NCBI RefSeq assembly: GCF_002925905.1
Contig: NZ_PRDB01000008.1
Coordinates: forward strand, 1-64,000
Reading direction: 5' to 3'
DNA length: 64,000 bases
Source of the DNA: Klebsiella michiganensis
Lineage (GTDB): Bacteria > Pseudomonadota > Gammaproteobacteria > Enterobacterales > Enterobacteriaceae
Part shown: positions 28,165-39,020 of the stretch, piece by piece
How the letters are laid out: the number at the start of each line of letters is the position of its first letter
Numbering within the stretch: position 1 is the first letter of the stretch
Made by a program: the position numbers and the translations under genes
Notes under the pieces: model-generated
Databases searched by the model: none
The model's input: only the letters and a program-made list of their open reading frames with translations
What the model was told of the DNA's origin: nothing

Positions 28165-30972
28165 TTAATCGACGTTCAGCGCGTCATTGACCAGATCTTG
28201 TTGCTGTTTCTGGTGAACGGACAGGTATCCTACCGCCGGAGAGGCGGAGGCCGGGCGGCCTGCATAACGCAGAGAGGCCCCAAACGGAATCACTTCACGG
28301 AAGTGATGCTGGCTGCAGTACCACGCGCCCTGGTTGAGCGGTTCTTCCTGACACCAGACAAAATCATGCACGTGCGCATACGGTTTCAGCGCTTCCTGTA
28401 CCGCCTGGTGCGGGAACGGGTAGAGCTGCTCTATGCGAACGATAGCGACATCTTTTTGCTCTTTCTTGCGGCGCTGTTCCAGCAGGTCGTAATAAACCTT
28501 ACCAGAGCACAGCACAACACGCTTCACGGCTTTCGGGTCGAGATCGTCGATTTCACCGATTGCCGGCTGGAAGGTGCCGTTAGCCAGTTCGTCCATGCTC
28601 GATACCGCCAGCGGGTGACGCAGCAGCGATTTCGGCGACATGACGATCAGCGGGCGACGCATACCGCGCAGCGCCTGACGACGCAGCATATGGTAAACCT
28701 GCGCCGGCGTGGACGGTACGCAAACCTGCATGTTCTGCTCGGCGCAGAGCTGCAGATAGCGTTCCAGACGCGCGGAGGAGTGCTCCGGCCCCTGGCCTTC
28801 GTAGCCGTGCGGCAGTAGCATCACCAGACCGCACATACGGCCCCACTTCTGCTCGCCGGAGCTGATGAACTGGTCGATAACCACCTGCGCGCCGTTGGCG
28901 AAGTCGCCGAACTGCGCTTCCCAGATGGTCAGAGTACGCGGCTCTGCGGTGGCATAGCCGTATTCAAACGCCAGGACCGCTTCTTCCGACAGCACGGAGT
29001 CCCAGACTTTAAAATGGCCCTGACCGTTGTGGACGTGCTGCAGCGGCGTATAGGTTGAACCATTTTTCTGGTTATGGATCACCGCGTGGCGGTGGAAGAA
29101 GGTCCCGCGCCCGGAGTCTTCGCCGGACAGACGCACCGAAATACCTTCATCGACCAGCGTGGCGTAGGCGAGGTTTTCCGCGCCGCCCCAGTCGAACAGC
29201 TTCTCGCCGGCGGCCATTGCCTGACGATCGCCATAGATTTTCGCGACGCGCGACTGCATCTCAACGGCTTCCGGCACCGTACTGATGCGTTTCGCCAGCT
29301 CCTGCAGACGCTTAGGTTCAACTTTGTCCGGATAGCTCTCATCCCACTCGTGGTTGAGGTATGGGGACCAGGTAAAGGAGTGCATGTTCATCGGACGCCA
29401 CTCCTGCACCACGCATTCGCCGGCATCCAGCGCGTCGCGGTAGAGGTTAACCTGCTCGGTAGCGTCTTCCAGCGTCGCGACCTTATCGGCTTCCAGCTTG
29501 TCAGCGTAGATTTTGCGCGGGGTCGGATGCTTTTTGATTTTCTGGTACATCAGCGGCTGGGTTGCGCTCGGCTCGTCGGCTTCGTTGTGGCCGTGACGGC
29601 GGTAGCACACCAGGTCAATGAAGACATCGCGTTTGAAGGTATTACGGAAATCCAGCGCCAGGCGGGTCACGAAAGCGACCGCTTCCGGGTCATCGGCGTT
29701 GACGTGGAAAATCGGCGACTGCACCATCTTACCGATGTCGGTGCAGTACGGGGTAGAACGCGCATCCAGCGGGTTAGACGTGGTGAATCCCACCTGGTTG
29801 TTAATCACGATGCGTACGGTACCGCCCACTTCGTAACCGCGAGCTTTGGACATGTTCAGGGTTTCCTGAACCACGCCCTGGCCGGTGACCGCGGCGTCGC
29901 CGTGAATGGTGATCGGCAGAACTTTGTTGCTGCTCGGTTCGTCGAGACGATCGAGGCGAGCGCGTACGGAGCCGATAACCACCGGGCTGACGATTTCCAG
30001 GTGCGACGGGTTAAACGCCAGCGCCAGGTGCACCAGGCCGCCTTCGGTTTCCATGTCGGACGAGAAGCCCATGTGGTACTTCACGTCACCGGTACCGAGG
30101 TGTTCTTTATGTTTACCGGCAAATTCGTCGAACAGGTCCTGCGGTTTTTTACCCAGCACGTTGACCAGTACGTTCAGACGACCGCGGTGCGCCATGCCCA
30201 GCACCACTTCGCGGGTGCCGCTCTTACCCGCGTGGCGGATAATCTCTTTGAGCATCGGGATCAGCGCATCGCCGCCTTCCAGCGAGAAGCGTTTCGCGCC
30301 CGGGAATTTCGCCCCGAGGTAGCGTTCGAGGCCTTCCGCCGCGGTCAGCTCGCTCAGGAAGCGTTTTTTCTCTTCGGCGCTAAAGCTCGCTTTGCCTGCT
30401 ACCGACTCGATACGCTGCTGGATCCAGCGTTTTTCTTCGGTAGAAGTAATGTGCATATACTCCGCGCCGATGGAGCCGCAATAGGTTTGCTTCAGGGCAG
30501 AGATCAGATCGCCCAGCTTCATCGTGTCTTTACCGATGGCAAAAGAACCTACGTTATAGATCTCCTGGAAATCGGCCTCGGTCAGATCGTGGTAAGCCGG
30601 ATCGAGATCCGCCACTCTCTCTTGCTGCCACAGTCCCAGCGGATCGAGATTCGCATGCTGGTGACCACGGAAGCGGTATGCGTTGATGAGCTGCAGGACT
30701 TTAACCTGCTTCACATTGGTGTCAGGGTCGGAAATCGAAGAAGTGTAACGCGAGGCATCCTTCGCCAGGCGGCGGAAATAATCACGCGTTTTGGAATGAA
30801 ATTGATCCGGTTTGACTCCGGTGCCAGGTAACTGCTGGAACATAGAACGCCAGTTGGCGTCAACAGAGTCAGGATCGGTTAAGAAGTCTTCATAGAGCTG
30901 TTCTATCCAGCTCTGGTTCGAACCAGAGAGGTAAGAAGAGTCCAGCCAGGCTTTCATTGCGCCGTTCTGCAT
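28165..30972 (-). CDS. sucA: 2-oxoglutarate dehydrogenase E1 component
   Basis: A 935-residue thiamine-diphosphate enzyme that decarboxylates 2-oxoglutarate and succinylates the SucB lipoyl group. It has an N-terminal SucB-binding tail ([17 protein letters not shown]), the GMAHRGRLN motif, the ThDP-binding [10 protein letters not shown]...NNQVG region, and the transketolase-like C-terminal half ([15 protein letters not shown]). It is two residues longer than E. coli SucA (933). A 378-base spacer with an ERIC-like element separates it from sdhB. Long antisense frames here are shadows. Confidence 0.98.
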   Translation of the reverse strand: MQNGAMKAWLDSSYLSGSNQSWIEQLYEDFLTDPDSVDANWRSMFQQLPGTGVKPDQFHSKTRDYFRRLAKDASRYTSSISDPDTNVKQVKVLQLINAYRFRGHQHANLDPLGLWQQERVADLDPAYHDLTEADFQEIYNVGSFAIGKDTMKLGDLISALKQTYCGSIGAEYMHITSTEEKRWIQQRIESVAGKASFSAEEKKRFLSELTAAEGLERYLGAKFPGAKRFSLEGGDALIPMLKEIIRHAGKSGTREVVLGMAHRGRLNVLVNVLGKKPQDLFDEFAGKHKEHLGTGDVKYHMGFSSDMETEGGLVHLALAFNPSHLEIVSPVVIGSVRARLDRLDEPSSNKVLPITIHGDAAVTGQGVVQETLNMSKARGYEVGGTVRIVINNQVGFTTSNPLDARSTPYCTDIGKMVQSPIFHVNADDPEAVAFVTRLALDFRNTFKRDVFIDLVCYRRHGHNEADEPSATQPLMYQKIKKHPTPRKIYADKLEADKVATLEDATEQVNLYRDALDAGECVVQEWRPMNMHSFTWSPYLNHEWDESYPDKVEPKRLQELAKRISTVPEAVEMQSRVAKIYGDRQAMAAGEKLFDWGGAENLAYATLVDEGISVRLSGEDSGRGTFFHRHAVIHNQKNGSTYTPLQHVHNGQGHFKVWDSVLSEEAVLAFEYGYATAEPRTLTIWEAQFGDFANGAQVVIDQFISSGEQKWGRMCGLVMLLPHGYEGQGPEHSSARLERYLQLCAEQNMQVCVPSTPAQVYHMLRRQALRGMRRPLIVMSPKSLLRHPLAVSSMDELANGTFQPAIGEIDDLDPKAVKRVVLCSGKVYYDLLEQRRKKEQKDVAIVRIEQLYPFPHQAVQEALKPYAHVHDFVWCQEEPLNQGAWYCSQHHFREVIPFGASLRYAGRPASASPAVGYLSVHQKQQQDLVNDALNVD

Positions 30973-31088
30973 CGTGATCCCTTAAGCATTTATATGCTTA
31001 TTTCGCCGTAGAAACTACCACGCACAGAAGTTGTACGTGCCGGGGTTCACTTGTTGCGGATGAGTTGTGGTTTCGTCCGCTAAGGAAC

Positions 31089-31253
31089 CTTTAAAAACTG
31101 CCATTAATCTTCGGCGTTCAGGCTGCGGTTGCGTCAGCTGCCTTCACTTACCCCGGTCACATAGTTCACTATGCTCCCGGAGATGCGTTCAGTTGCCGCC
31201 TTACCTCGCTCTGAACGCCTTGATTACTGGTACATATTTGGCGGTTTTTAAAG
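31089..31253. repeat. ERIC-like nested palindrome between sdhB and sucA
   Basis: The outer arms CTTTAAAAACTGCCA (31089) and TGGCGGTTTTTAAAG (31253) are inverted repeats with one mismatch. Inside lie a second pair (GGCGTTCAG / CTGAACGCC) and a central CATAG-ttca-CTATG palindrome. The middle (CCCCGGTCAC...GCTCCCGGAG) resembles the enterobacterial ERIC/IRU core. It is non-coding and is transcribed with the sdh-suc operon. Confidence 0.7.
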
Positions 31254-31268
31254 ATTTCCTGCTATATC

Positions 31269-31294
31269 CCCCGGCGGCGCGAACGCTGCCGGGG
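31269..31294. other. Strong GC hairpin upstream of sucA
   Basis: CCCCGGC and GCCGGGG arms enclose an inner GCG-CGAA-CGC stem. There is no T-run in either direction. It lies between sdhB and the ERIC-like element, in the region where E. coli has extra sucA transcription starts and mRNA processing. Confidence 0.55.
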
Positions 31295-31305
31295 CGACTG
31301 CTTTT

Positions 31306-31338
31306 GGTAGCCCGGATAAGCTCTAGCGCCATCCGGGG
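31306..31338. repeat. REP-like unit downstream of sdhB
   Basis: GGTAGCCCGGATAAG...GCGCCATCCGGGG is the Klebsiella/E. coli REP core, 14 bases after the sdhB stop. Related sequence recurs at 22056-22557 and 54602-54812. Confidence 0.7.
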
Positions 31339-31351
31339 CAGACCGGGTTAC

Positions 31352-32068
31352 TTACGCACTGCGCTGCAGCAGCATCGACTTAATATGGCCGATGGCGCGC
31401 GTCGGGTTCAGCCCCTTAGGACACACACTGACGCAGTTCATAATGCTGTGACAGCGGAATACGCTGAAAGCATCGCTCAGCCCTTCGAGGCGCTCGCTGG
31501 TTTCGGTATCGCGACTGTCGATCAGGAAGCGATACGCGGCCAGCAGGCCGGCCGGGCCGATAAACTTGTCCGGGTTCCACCAGAACGACGGGCAAGACGT
31601 TGAACAACATGCGCAGAGAATACACTCATACAAACCATCGAGTTTCTCACGCTGCTCTGGCGACTGCAGATGCTCGCGAGCCGGAGGATTTTGCCCATTA
31701 TTCAACAAGTAAGGCTTAATCTTCTCATATTGTGCATAGAATTGCCCCATGTCTACCACCAAATCACGGATAACCGGTAATCCTGGCAGCGGACGGATAA
31801 CAATTTTCTTACCCGGCTGATTCAGCGCGGAGATCGGCGTGATGCACGCCAGACCATTTTTCCCGTTCATGTTCAGACCGTCGGAGCCACAAACCCCTTC
31901 ACGGCAGGAGCGGCGGAACGACAGCGACGGGTCTTTCTCTTTCAGCTGGATTAACGCGTCCAGCAGCATCATGTCGCGACCCTCTTCCGCTTCCAGGGTG
32001 TAATCCTGCATGCGCGGAGCATCGTCTACGTCCGGGTTATAACGATAAACTGAAAACTCGAGTTTCAT
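31352..32068 (-). CDS. sdhB: Succinate dehydrogenase iron-sulfur subunit
   Basis: A 238-residue electron-transfer subunit of complex II. The [2Fe-2S] ligands are in CREGVCGSDGLNMNGKNGLAC, the [4Fe-4S] ligands in CILCACCSTSCP, and the [3Fe-4S] set ends in CHSIMNCVSVCPKGLNP. It links SdhA to the quinone site of SdhCD and starts 15 bases after sdhA. It has the same length as the E. coli protein. Confidence 0.98.
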   Translation of the reverse strand: MKLEFSVYRYNPDVDDAPRMQDYTLEAEEGRDMMLLDALIQLKEKDPSLSFRRSCREGVCGSDGLNMNGKNGLACITPISALNQPGKKIVIRPLPGLPVIRDLVVDMGQFYAQYEKIKPYLLNNGQNPPAREHLQSPEQREKLDGLYECILCACCSTSCPSFWWNPDKFIGPAGLLAAYRFLIDSRDTETSERLEGLSDAFSVFRCHSIMNCVSVCPKGLNPTRAIGHIKSMLLQRSA

Positions 32069-32083
32069 ATTCCTGTCTCCGCA

Positions 32084-33850
32084 TTAATAAGTACGAATCT
32101 TCGGCGGGAATGCCGGACGCAGCTTCGGTTCCATATTGACGCTACGACGCGTCATGGATTCCGACTCTGGCAGATACAGGGAATGGCACAGCCAGTTTTC
32201 ATCATCACGATCCGGGAAGTCGAAGCGGCTATGCGCGCCGCGGCTTTCGGTACGGTAGTTCGCAGACATCGCGGTGGCGTAAGCGGTTTCCATCAGGTTA
32301 TCCAGCTCCAGGCACTCAACGCGCTGGGTGTTGAACTCGCTGGAAGTATCATCCAGGCGGGCGTTTTTCAGACGCTCGCGGATGGCTTTCAGCTGCTCAA
32401 GGCCCTTCGCCATTGCATCCCCTTCGCGGAAGACCGAGAAGTTATGCTGCATACACTCTTGCAGCGCTTTGCGGATTTCGACCGGGTCTTCACCATTCCG
32501 GTTGCCGTTCCAGCGGTTCAAACGTTCCAGAGAAGCGTCGATCTCTTCATCCGTCGCGTCGCGCAGTACGCCCTGCTCGGCGATAGACTCTTGCAGGTGC
32601 AGACCCACCGCGCGGCCAAAGACCACCAGGTCAAGCAGCGAGTTGCCGCCCAGACGGTTCGCGCCGTGTACCGATACGCAGGCGATTTCGCCTACCGCGA
32701 ACAGTCCCGGAATAACCACATCTTCGCCCAGCTCGTTGACGGTCAGCGCCTGTCCGCTCACTTTGGTCGGAATACCGCCCATCATATAGTGGCAGGTTGG
32801 GATAACCGGAATCGGCTCTTTTACCGGGTCGACGTGGGCAAAGGTGCGGGAGAGCTCCAGGATACCCGGCAGGCGGGATTCCAGCACTTCTTTACCGAGG
32901 TGATCGAGCTTCAGCTTGGCGTGCGGGCCCCACGGACCATCGCAGCCGCGACCTTCACGGATTTCGATCATGATGGAACGCGCCACCACGTCGCGACCCG
33001 CCAGGTCTTTCGCATTCGGGGCATAACGTTCCATGAAACGTTCGCCATGTTTGTTCAGCAGGTAGCCGCCTTCACCACGGCACCCTTCTGTCACCAGAAC
33101 GCCCGCCCCGGCGATACCGGTCGGGTGGAACTGCCACATTTCCATATCCTGCACCGGCACGCCGGCGCGGATCGCCATACCAACGCCGTCGCCGGTATTG
33201 ATATGGGCATTGGTGGTGGACTGGTAGATACGACCGGCGCCGCCGGTAGCCAGCACGGTGGCGCGAGCCTTGAAGTAAACCACTTCACCGGTTTCGATAC
33301 ACAGGGCGGTACAACCGACCACCGCGCCATCGGCGTTTTTCACCAGATCCAGCGCGTACCACTCGGAGAAAATAGTGGTGTGATTCTTCAGGTTCTGCTG
33401 ATAGAGGGTGTGCAGCAGGGCGTGACCGGTACGGTCAGCCGCCGCAGCGGTACGTGCCGCCTGCTCGCCGCCGAAGTTTTTCGACTGGCCGCCGAACGGA
33501 CGCTGATAAATCGTGCCATTTTCGAGGCGCGAGAACGGCAGACCCATATGATCCAGCTCCAGAATCGCTTCCGGGCCGGTTTTACACATGTATTCGATGG
33601 CGTCCTGATCGCCAATGTAGTCCGACCCCTTAACGGTGTCGTACATATGCCATTCCCAGTTATCTTCATGGGTATTACCGAGCGCGACGGTGATACCACC
33701 CTGCGCGGAAACGGTATGGGAACGGGTCGGAAAAACTTTAGAGAGCAGCGCACAGGTCTGGCCGCTCTGGGAAATCTGCAGCGCCGCGCGCATACCTGCG
33801 CCGCCGGCACCAATGACAACAGCATCAAATTCTCTGACAGGCAATTTCAT
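32084..33850 (-). CDS. sdhA: Succinate dehydrogenase flavoprotein subunit
   Basis: A 588-residue subunit that oxidises succinate to fumarate. It has the FAD dinucleotide fold [15 protein letters not shown] at 11-25 and FAD covalently bound at His45 ([10 protein letters not shown]). The capping-domain and HPTGIAGAG segments carry the active-site residues. The start at 33850 shares one base with the sdhD stop (TAATG) and gives the E. coli N-terminus [11 protein letters not shown] long antisense frame is spurious. Confidence 0.98.
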   Translation of the reverse strand: MKLPVREFDAVVIGAGGAGMRAALQISQSGQTCALLSKVFPTRSHTVSAQGGITVALGNTHEDNWEWHMYDTVKGSDYIGDQDAIEYMCKTGPEAILELDHMGLPFSRLENGTIYQRPFGGQSKNFGGEQAARTAAAADRTGHALLHTLYQQNLKNHTTIFSEWYALDLVKNADGAVVGCTALCIETGEVVYFKARATVLATGGAGRIYQSTTNAHINTGDGVGMAIRAGVPVQDMEMWQFHPTGIAGAGVLVTEGCRGEGGYLLNKHGERFMERYAPNAKDLAGRDVVARSIMIEIREGRGCDGPWGPHAKLKLDHLGKEVLESRLPGILELSRTFAHVDPVKEPIPVIPTCHYMMGGIPTKVSGQALTVNELGEDVVIPGLFAVGEIACVSVHGANRLGGNSLLDLVVFGRAVGLHLQESIAEQGVLRDATDEEIDASLERLNRWNGNRNGEDPVEIRKALQECMQHNFSVFREGDAMAKGLEQLKAIRERLKNARLDDTSSEFNTQRVECLELDNLMETAYATAMSANYRTESRGAHSRFDFPDRDDENWLCHSLYLPESESMTRRSVNMEPKLRPAFPPKIRTY

Positions 33851-34197
33851 TACACACCCCACACCACAACAAATCCATAAAGAACGTAAGCCACCAGCGC
33901 AACAACGATCAGCAGTTGCAGAATTAAGCGCACGGCCAGTGGTTTAACGTAGTCCGTTAATACCTGCCACATCCCGATCCAGGCGTGGATCAGAATGGAA
34001 ACGAGAGCCAGCAGGGTGAAGACTTTAGTGAACGCGGAGGAGAAAAAGCCCGTCCAGACTTCCCATGAAATTTCACCGGTGGTGGCAAAGAAGCCAACCA
34101 TATAGATGATGTAGAGGGTCAGAACGATAGCGGTAGCACGGACCAGAATAAAGTCATGTACGCCGTTGCGTCCTAGTGCTGAGGCGTTGCTTACCAT
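33850..34197 (-). CDS. sdhD: Succinate dehydrogenase membrane anchor subunit
   Basis: A 115-residue membrane subunit with three helices. His71 ([10 protein letters not shown]) is near the haem, and Asp82-Tyr83 (LTDYVKP) form part of the ubiquinone site, at the E. coli numbers. It overlaps sdhC by 7 bases and sdhA by one. Confidence 0.97.
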   Translation of the reverse strand: MVSNASALGRNGVHDFILVRATAIVLTLYIIYMVGFFATTGEISWEVWTGFFSSAFTKVFTLLALVSILIHAWIGMWQVLTDYVKPLAVRLILQLLIVVALVAYVLYGFVVVWGV

Positions 34198-34580
34198 ACG
34201 AGGACTCCTGCGAGAAGTGAAAGCACGACAGTAATAACAAAAGAAATTTTGGCGGAGCGTGTCCCTACTTCGAGGGTTTCTTCAAGGTAGCCAAAATCCA
34301 TCAGCAGGTGGCGAATACCGACCACCGCGTGATACGCCAGCGCGGTCAGAATGCCCCACATGATGAACTTCACAAAGAAGCTATCCATAATGGATGCCGC
34401 AGTGAGAAAACCTTCGGGAGAGGAAAGGCTGGTGCCCAGCAGCCAAAGCAGAATCCCGATCGCCACGAAGGTGATCACTCCGGATACGCGATGGAGAATG
34501 GACGCTATCGCCGTGATTGGGAACCGGATCGTTTGCAGATCCAGATTGACAGGTCTTTGTTTTTTCACATTTCTTACCAT
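34191..34580 (-). CDS. sdhC: Succinate dehydrogenase cytochrome b556 subunit
   Basis: A 129-residue membrane subunit with three helices. Haem b ligand His84 ([11 protein letters not shown]) and quinone-site residues Ser27 and Arg31 are conserved. The start at 34580 ([10 protein letters not shown]) gives the length of the mature E. coli protein; an in-frame ATG 15 bases upstream is possible. It heads the sdhCDAB-sucABCD operon. Confidence 0.97.
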   Translation of the reverse strand: MVRNVKKQRPVNLDLQTIRFPITAIASILHRVSGVITFVAIGILLWLLGTSLSSPEGFLTAASIMDSFFVKFIMWGILTALAYHAVVGIRHLLMDFGYLEETLEVGTRSAKISFVITVVLSLLAGVLVW

Positions 34581-35234
34581 GAATAACGCCCACATGCTGT
34601 TCTTATTGTTTCCTTCCTCCGGTCTGCTTGCGGGTCAGACAGCGTCCTTATCTATAACTAAAAGTCATGTTAAAACGCCTTTCCAGGAGTTAAAGCGTGA
34701 CAAAATAACGCTGGGTGGCTCGGGATTGCAGGGTGTTCCGGAGACCTGGCGGCAGTATAGGCCGTTCACAAAATCATTACAATTAACCTACATATAGTTT
34801 GTCGGGTTTTCTCCCGAACAGTGATCCATGTCACGATAACAACATATTTTTAATTTTTAATCATCTGATTTGACAAATATTAAACATTATTGTTACAACC
34901 ATTACCAGATAAATGCAATAATACGCAAAAGTTATGGGGTCACTCTTTTACCTGAGAATAAGTTATGCAACAGTGAGAGAGTATTGACCGATGTAATCAG
35001 GACAGTTATTAGTGGTATATAGTTTTATAATATTCGGGCTGCTAAAACGCTGATTTGCTGTTGTTTCGTCGTAGGCTGAAGACGTACCATCAAGCGCCCT
35101 TGCTCTGTACCCTGCCCTTTTCGCGACGCAGAGCGATGTGCAACATAACAAACTGGTAATGTCATCTGCTACGGGCTGAATGCAAATCCACCACCCGGCA
35201 GCCTTAAGCAATAAAGGCGCTAAGGAGACCATAA
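34581..35234. promoter_or_regulatory. Divergent sdhC-gltA control region
   Basis: These 654 bases are non-coding and AT-rich in the middle (about 34840-34930). They contain a CRP site at 34820-34835. In E. coli the equivalent region is controlled by CRP, ArcA and Fur/RyhB. An AAGGAG ribosome site precedes gltA. A small minus-strand frame (34963-35232) has no supporting features. Confidence 0.75.
34820..34835. promoter_or_regulatory. CRP binding site
   Basis: AGTGA-TCCATG-TCACG matches the CRP consensus TGTGA-N6-TCACA at eight of ten positions and lies between the divergent sdhC and gltA promoters. Both operons are CRP-activated in E. coli. Confidence 0.65.
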
Positions 35235-36518
35235 ATGTCTGATGCTAAAGCAAAAATCACCCTGGGTGGTGATACTGCTATCGAACTGGATGTGCTAAAG
35301 GGCACGCTCGGTCAGGATGTTATTGATATTCGTAGTCTTGGTTCAAAAGGCGTGTTTACTTTTGACCCTGGTTTTACCTCCACCGCATCCTGCGAATCTA
35401 AAATCACCTTTATCGACGGTGATGAAGGTATCCTGCTGCACCGCGGTTTCCCGATCGATCAGTTAGCAACCGACTCCAACTATCTGGAAGTATGCTACAT
35501 CCTGCTGAACGGTGAGAAGCCGACCCAGGCCCAGTACGACGAATTCAAAACCATCGTTACCCGCCACACCATGATTCACGAACAGATTACCCGTCTGTTC
35601 CACGCGTTCCGCCGCGATTCTCACCCGATGGCCGTCATGTGCGGTATCACCGGTGCGCTGGCCGCGTTCTATCACGATTCGCTGGATGTGAATAACCCAC
35701 GCCACCGCGATATCGCCGCATTCCGCCTGCTCTCCAAAATGCCGACGATGGCGGCAATGTGTTACAAGTACTCTATCGGCCAGCCTTTCGTTTATCCGCG
35801 CAACGACCTCTCATACGCGGGTAACTTCCTGAATATGATGTTCTCCACGCCGTGTGAAAAATATGAAGTGAATCCGATTCTGGAACGCGCCATGGACCGT
35901 ATCCTGATCCTGCACGCCGACCACGAACAGAACGCTTCAACGTCCACCGTACGTACCGCCGGCTCTTCCGGCGCGAACCCGTTTGCCTGCATCGCTGCGG
36001 GTATTGCCTCCCTGTGGGGACCGGCACACGGCGGCGCCAACGAAGCGGCGCTGAAGATGCTCGAAGAGATCAGCTCCGTTGAACACATTCCGGAATTCGT
36101 CCGTCGCGCGAAAGACAAAAACGACTCTTTCCGCCTGATGGGCTTTGGCCACCGCGTGTACAAAAATTACGACCCGCGCGCCACCGTGATGCGTGAGACC
36201 TGCCACGAAGTGCTGAAAGAGCTCGGTACCAAAGACGATCTGCTGGAAGTGGCCATGGAGCTTGAGCACATCGCGCTCAACGACCCGTACTTCATTGAGA
36301 AGAAACTCTACCCGAACGTCGATTTCTACTCCGGTATCATCCTCAAAGCGATGGGCATTCCGTCTTCTATGTTTACCGTTATCTTCGCGATGGCGCGTAC
36401 CGTGGGCTGGATTGCGCACTGGAACGAAATGCACAGCGACGGCATGAAAATCGCCCGTCCGCGCCAGCTGTATACCGGCTACGAAAAGCGCGATTTCAAA
36501 AACGATATCGCCCGTTAA
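35235..36518 (+). CDS. gltA: Citrate synthase (type II, hexameric)
   Basis: A 427-residue TCA-cycle entry enzyme condensing acetyl-CoA and oxaloacetate. Active-site segments are present: [11 protein letters not shown] (catalytic His264), [14 protein letters not shown] (His305 region) and the C-terminal Asp362 region (YPNVDFYSG). The length equals E. coli GltA, the NADH-inhibited hexameric type. It is transcribed away from sdh and ends at a bidirectional terminator. Confidence 0.98.
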   Translation: MSDAKAKITLGGDTAIELDVLKGTLGQDVIDIRSLGSKGVFTFDPGFTSTASCESKITFIDGDEGILLHRGFPIDQLATDSNYLEVCYILLNGEKPTQAQYDEFKTIVTRHTMIHEQITRLFHAFRRDSHPMAVMCGITGALAAFYHDSLDVNNPRHRDIAAFRLLSKMPTMAAMCYKYSIGQPFVYPRNDLSYAGNFLNMMFSTPCEKYEVNPILERAMDRILILHADHEQNASTSTVRTAGSSGANPFACIAAGIASLWGPAHGGANEAALKMLEEISSVEHIPEFVRRAKDKNDSFRLMGFGHRVYKNYDPRATVMRETCHEVLKELGTKDDLLEVAMELEHIALNDPYFIEKKLYPNVDFYSGIILKAMGIPSSMFTVIFAMARTVGWIAHWNEMHSDGMKIARPRQLYTGYEKRDFKNDIAR

Positions 36519-36536
36519 GAGGGCTATCGCAGCGAC

Positions 36537-36565
36537 AAAAAACGCGCCTGAAGGCGCGTTTTTTT
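36537..36565. terminator. Bidirectional terminator between gltA and nei
   Basis: The stem AACGCGCC-tgaa-GGCGCGTT has an A-run on the left and a T-run on the right, so it can stop both gltA (+) and the nei-ending operon (-). It overlaps the nei stop codon. Confidence 0.88.
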
Positions 36566-37355
36566 ATTGCTGACATCCCGGGCACCAGTAAAACGGCCGC
36601 GACGATAGCATCGTTCTCTCGATTATTCCGCCGCAGCGCTCGCAGGCCTCCCCTTCGCGATGAAAAACCTTAAAGCGAAACAGCGCGCCGTGGTGCTTAT
36701 TCTCGTCCACCAGACCGCGGGTGTTGTAGGACAATCGCGGGATCTCCAGCAGCGCATGCGCCAGCGCATCGAGCTGTTTTTCATCCAGTTCAGAGGCTTT
36801 ATGCCGCCCGGTCAGCCCCACCTGCCAGAGGATCTCCACGCGCAGATAGTTGCCTAATCCGGCAAGAAACGCCTGATCCAGCAGCAGACCGGAGAACTGG
36901 CGGTTGCGGAATTTCGCCGACAGCAGCCGCGCTTTGACCTGTTCAACGCTAAGGCGCATATCGAGCACATCCGGCCCGACCCGCAGCAAAAACGGATGGC
37001 GGGCGAGCTGCTCGGGCGTCAGCATCTCAATATCAGAGGCGCTGTAGAGCAAAATCGCCCTGCGCGCGGTCTGCAGCCGAACGCGCAGAACGCGCGTCGT
37101 TTCAGGCTGCTCCCCCGCGTCCACCACTCGCCAGACGCCGTACAGCTGATTGTGGCTATACAGCGTTAACCCGCCGGAGAAGTGGGTCAGCAGCGCCTTA
37201 CCGCGAGTTTCAATGTGCGTCACTCGCTGGCCGACCAGCTGAGATTGGTAATGTTGTAACTGCGGGAAGGCGAACCACGCCCCGGTCAGGGGTTCGCCTT
37301 TAATCGCCGCTTCCAGGCTATCCGCCGCGCGGCGAATTTCCGGACCTTCCGGCAT
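36564..37355 (-). CDS. nei: Endonuclease VIII (Nei)
   Basis: A 263-residue DNA glycosylase/AP lyase of the Fpg/Nei family that removes oxidised pyrimidines. It has the catalytic N-terminal Pro2-Glu3 ([12 protein letters not shown]), the helix-two-turn-helix (about 150-175) and a C-terminal zinc finger (CERCG...CPGC). It is the last gene of the ybgI-pxp operon, as in E. coli, but is separated from pxpA by three extra genes. Confidence 0.97.
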   Translation of the reverse strand: MPEGPEIRRAADSLEAAIKGEPLTGAWFAFPQLQHYQSQLVGQRVTHIETRGKALLTHFSGGLTLYSHNQLYGVWRVVDAGEQPETTRVLRVRLQTARRAILLYSASDIEMLTPEQLARHPFLLRVGPDVLDMRLSVEQVKARLLSAKFRNRQFSGLLLDQAFLAGLGNYLRVEILWQVGLTGRHKASELDEKQLDALAHALLEIPRLSYNTRGLVDENKHHGALFRFKVFHREGEACERCGGIIERTMLSSRPFYWCPGCQQ

Positions 37356-37370
37356 AATCTTGTCCTTGTG

Positions 37371-38015
37371 TTAATGCGTTGCCCCACCGCCGACTTTCAC
37401 ATCGCCATCCTGCTGCAGGGCAACGGCGATGGCCGTCTCCAGCGCGGCCTGCACCGTCTCTACCGCCATACTGGCTTCGCCGGGATGAGCCGCGGCCTGC
37501 TCCGGCAAATACGGAATATGGATAAACCCGCCCTTCGTGCCGCTGCGATGACGCAGGCTGTGCAGCAGGCCGTACATCACGTGATTACAGACAAACGTCC
37601 CCGCCGTCTGCGACACCGACGCCGGGATCCCCCGGCTGCGCAGGGCGGTTACGATCGCTTTGATCGGCAGCGTGCTGAAGTACGCCGCCGGCCCGCCGGC
37701 AGCGATCGGTACGTCGATCGGCTGCAGGCCTTTATTGTCCGGGATCCGCGCATCATCGACGTTGATCGCCACCCGCTCAACGGTGATGTCGACGCGACCG
37801 CCCGCCTGGCCAATCGCCAGGGTCAGGACGGGATCCAGCTCATCCAGCGCGGCGTTCAGCGCCGTCAGGGCGTCGCCAAAGACGCACGGCAGCTGCCGCG
37901 CCGCCACCGGCTGTCCGCCGATAATAGCGCCATCCAGCCGCTTTACCACTTCCCACGAAGGGTTAACCGCTTCGCCGCCGAACGGCTCAAAACCGGTAAT
38001 TAACACGCCAGCCAT
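37371..38015 (-). CDS. pcp: Pyrrolidone-carboxylate (pyroglutamyl) peptidase
   Basis: A 214-residue cysteine peptidase (family C15) that removes N-terminal pyroglutamate from peptides. It has the N-terminal [12 protein letters not shown] signature, a Glu loop (around residue 80) and the nucleophile Cys in [11 protein letters not shown] (about 143). It releases 5-oxoproline, the substrate of the PxpABC enzyme of the same operon, so the job is pyroglutamyl-peptide salvage. It is absent from this position in E. coli. Confidence 0.96.
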   Translation of the reverse strand: MAGVLITGFEPFGGEAVNPSWEVVKRLDGAIIGGQPVAARQLPCVFGDALTALNAALDELDPVLTLAIGQAGGRVDITVERVAINVDDARIPDNKGLQPIDVPIAAGGPAAYFSTLPIKAIVTALRSRGIPASVSQTAGTFVCNHVMYGLLHSLRHRSGTKGGFIHIPYLPEQAAAHPGEASMAVETVQAALETAIAVALQQDGDVKVGGGATH

Positions 38016-38024
38016 GATCCCTCC

Positions 38025-39020
38025 TTACAGGAACATCAGGAAATAGAGCAAAAATACGTTCACGATAAGCAGCATAACGCCGGTCGGCACCTGGGCTTTG
38101 ATGACCGCGTTTTTATCCGGCAGCTCCAGCAGCGCGGCAGGTACGATATTGAAGTTCGCCGCCATGGGCGTCATCAGGGTACCGCAGTAGCCGGAGAACA
38201 TGCCAATGGCCGCCATCACCGCCGGGTTCCCCCCGTGCTGCAGCACCAGAATCGGGATCCCGACCCCCGCCGTCACGATAGGAAACGCGGCGAAAGCGTT
38301 GCCCATCACCATCGTCAGCAGCGCCATTCCCAGGGTATAGACGGCAACGGCGATAAACCGGCTGTCTACCGCCAGGTAGTGCTGCGTCAGCAGGGAGATG
38401 CTGTTGCCAACGCCGGCGGCGGTAAACAGCAGCCCGAGCACCGCGAGGATCTGCGGCAAAATAAACGCCCAGCCCACCGAATCCAGCAGGCGGCGGGCTT
38501 CCTGTAACGGCTGCGCCGCCGTTTCATGGGTCATGCGGATAGCCATCACCAGACCGAGCAGCGTGCCCGCGGTCATCGAAAACAGCGTGATCAGCGTGGC
38601 GTGATTGCCCGGGCCAAAGATAGCGACCTGCAGCGAGGGGAGATTATTAAACAGCAGCACGCCGATCACCGTCACTACCGGGATCGCCAGCGCCGGGAAA
38701 AACAGCCGGTTGCCAAGACGCGCGGCGCTGGCGGTACGTTCTTCCTGCGAGCGCTGATGATAGCGACCGAGGCGCACGCCGCCAAAACCGGCGATCAGCG
38801 CCAGCACCACCACCACCACGCCAACGCCGATATTAACGGCCCGCTTGTCGCCGACCAGCTCATAGGTCCAGTCGCCAAACAGAAACACCAGGCCATAGAG
38901 CCCCCAGAACAGGCCGGTTGTCAGCCTGCGCGGGTTGGCCTTATCGCGCCATGACATCACCGCCACCACCAGCAGAACCGCGCCCGCCAGCCAGTACAGC
39001 CAGGTTTGCTGAAAATTCAT
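38025..39020 (-). CDS. DUF979 family membrane protein
   Basis: A 331-residue polytopic membrane protein with about nine or ten helices, of the DUF979 family. DUF969 and DUF979 proteins almost always occur as a pair next to pcp and look like the two halves of a permease. It overlaps the DUF969 gene by 4 bases (ATGA) and is 9 bases from pcp. Transport of 5-oxoproline or pyroglutamyl peptides is inferred from context only. Confidence 0.9.
   Translation of the reverse strand: MNFQQTWLYWLAGAVLLVVAVMSWRDKANPRRLTTGLFWGLYGLVFLFGDWTYELVGDKRAVNIGVGVVVVVLALIAGFGGVRLGRYHQRSQEERTASAARLGNRLFFPALAIPVVTVIGVLLFNNLPSLQVAIFGPGNHATLITLFSMTAGTLLGLVMAIRMTHETAAQPLQEARRLLDSVGWAFILPQILAVLGLLFTAAGVGNSISLLTQHYLAVDSRFIAVAVYTLGMALLTMVMGNAFAAFPIVTAGVGIPILVLQHGGNPAVMAAIGMFSGYCGTLMTPMAANFNIVPAALLELPDKNAVIKAQVPTGVMLLIVNVFLLYFLMFL

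Noticed and set aside
29074-30831. 585-residue frame antisense to sucA, and similar ones antisense to sdhA (32183-33880) and kdpB (48610-50283)
   Set aside because: They mirror highly expressed GC-rich genes with biased codons, have no recognisable domains, and the sense genes are full-length and conserved.
34963-35232. 89-residue minus-strand frame upstream of gltA
   Set aside because: It lies in the sdhC-gltA control region, has no ribosome site, domain or signal, and the region is regulatory in relatives.
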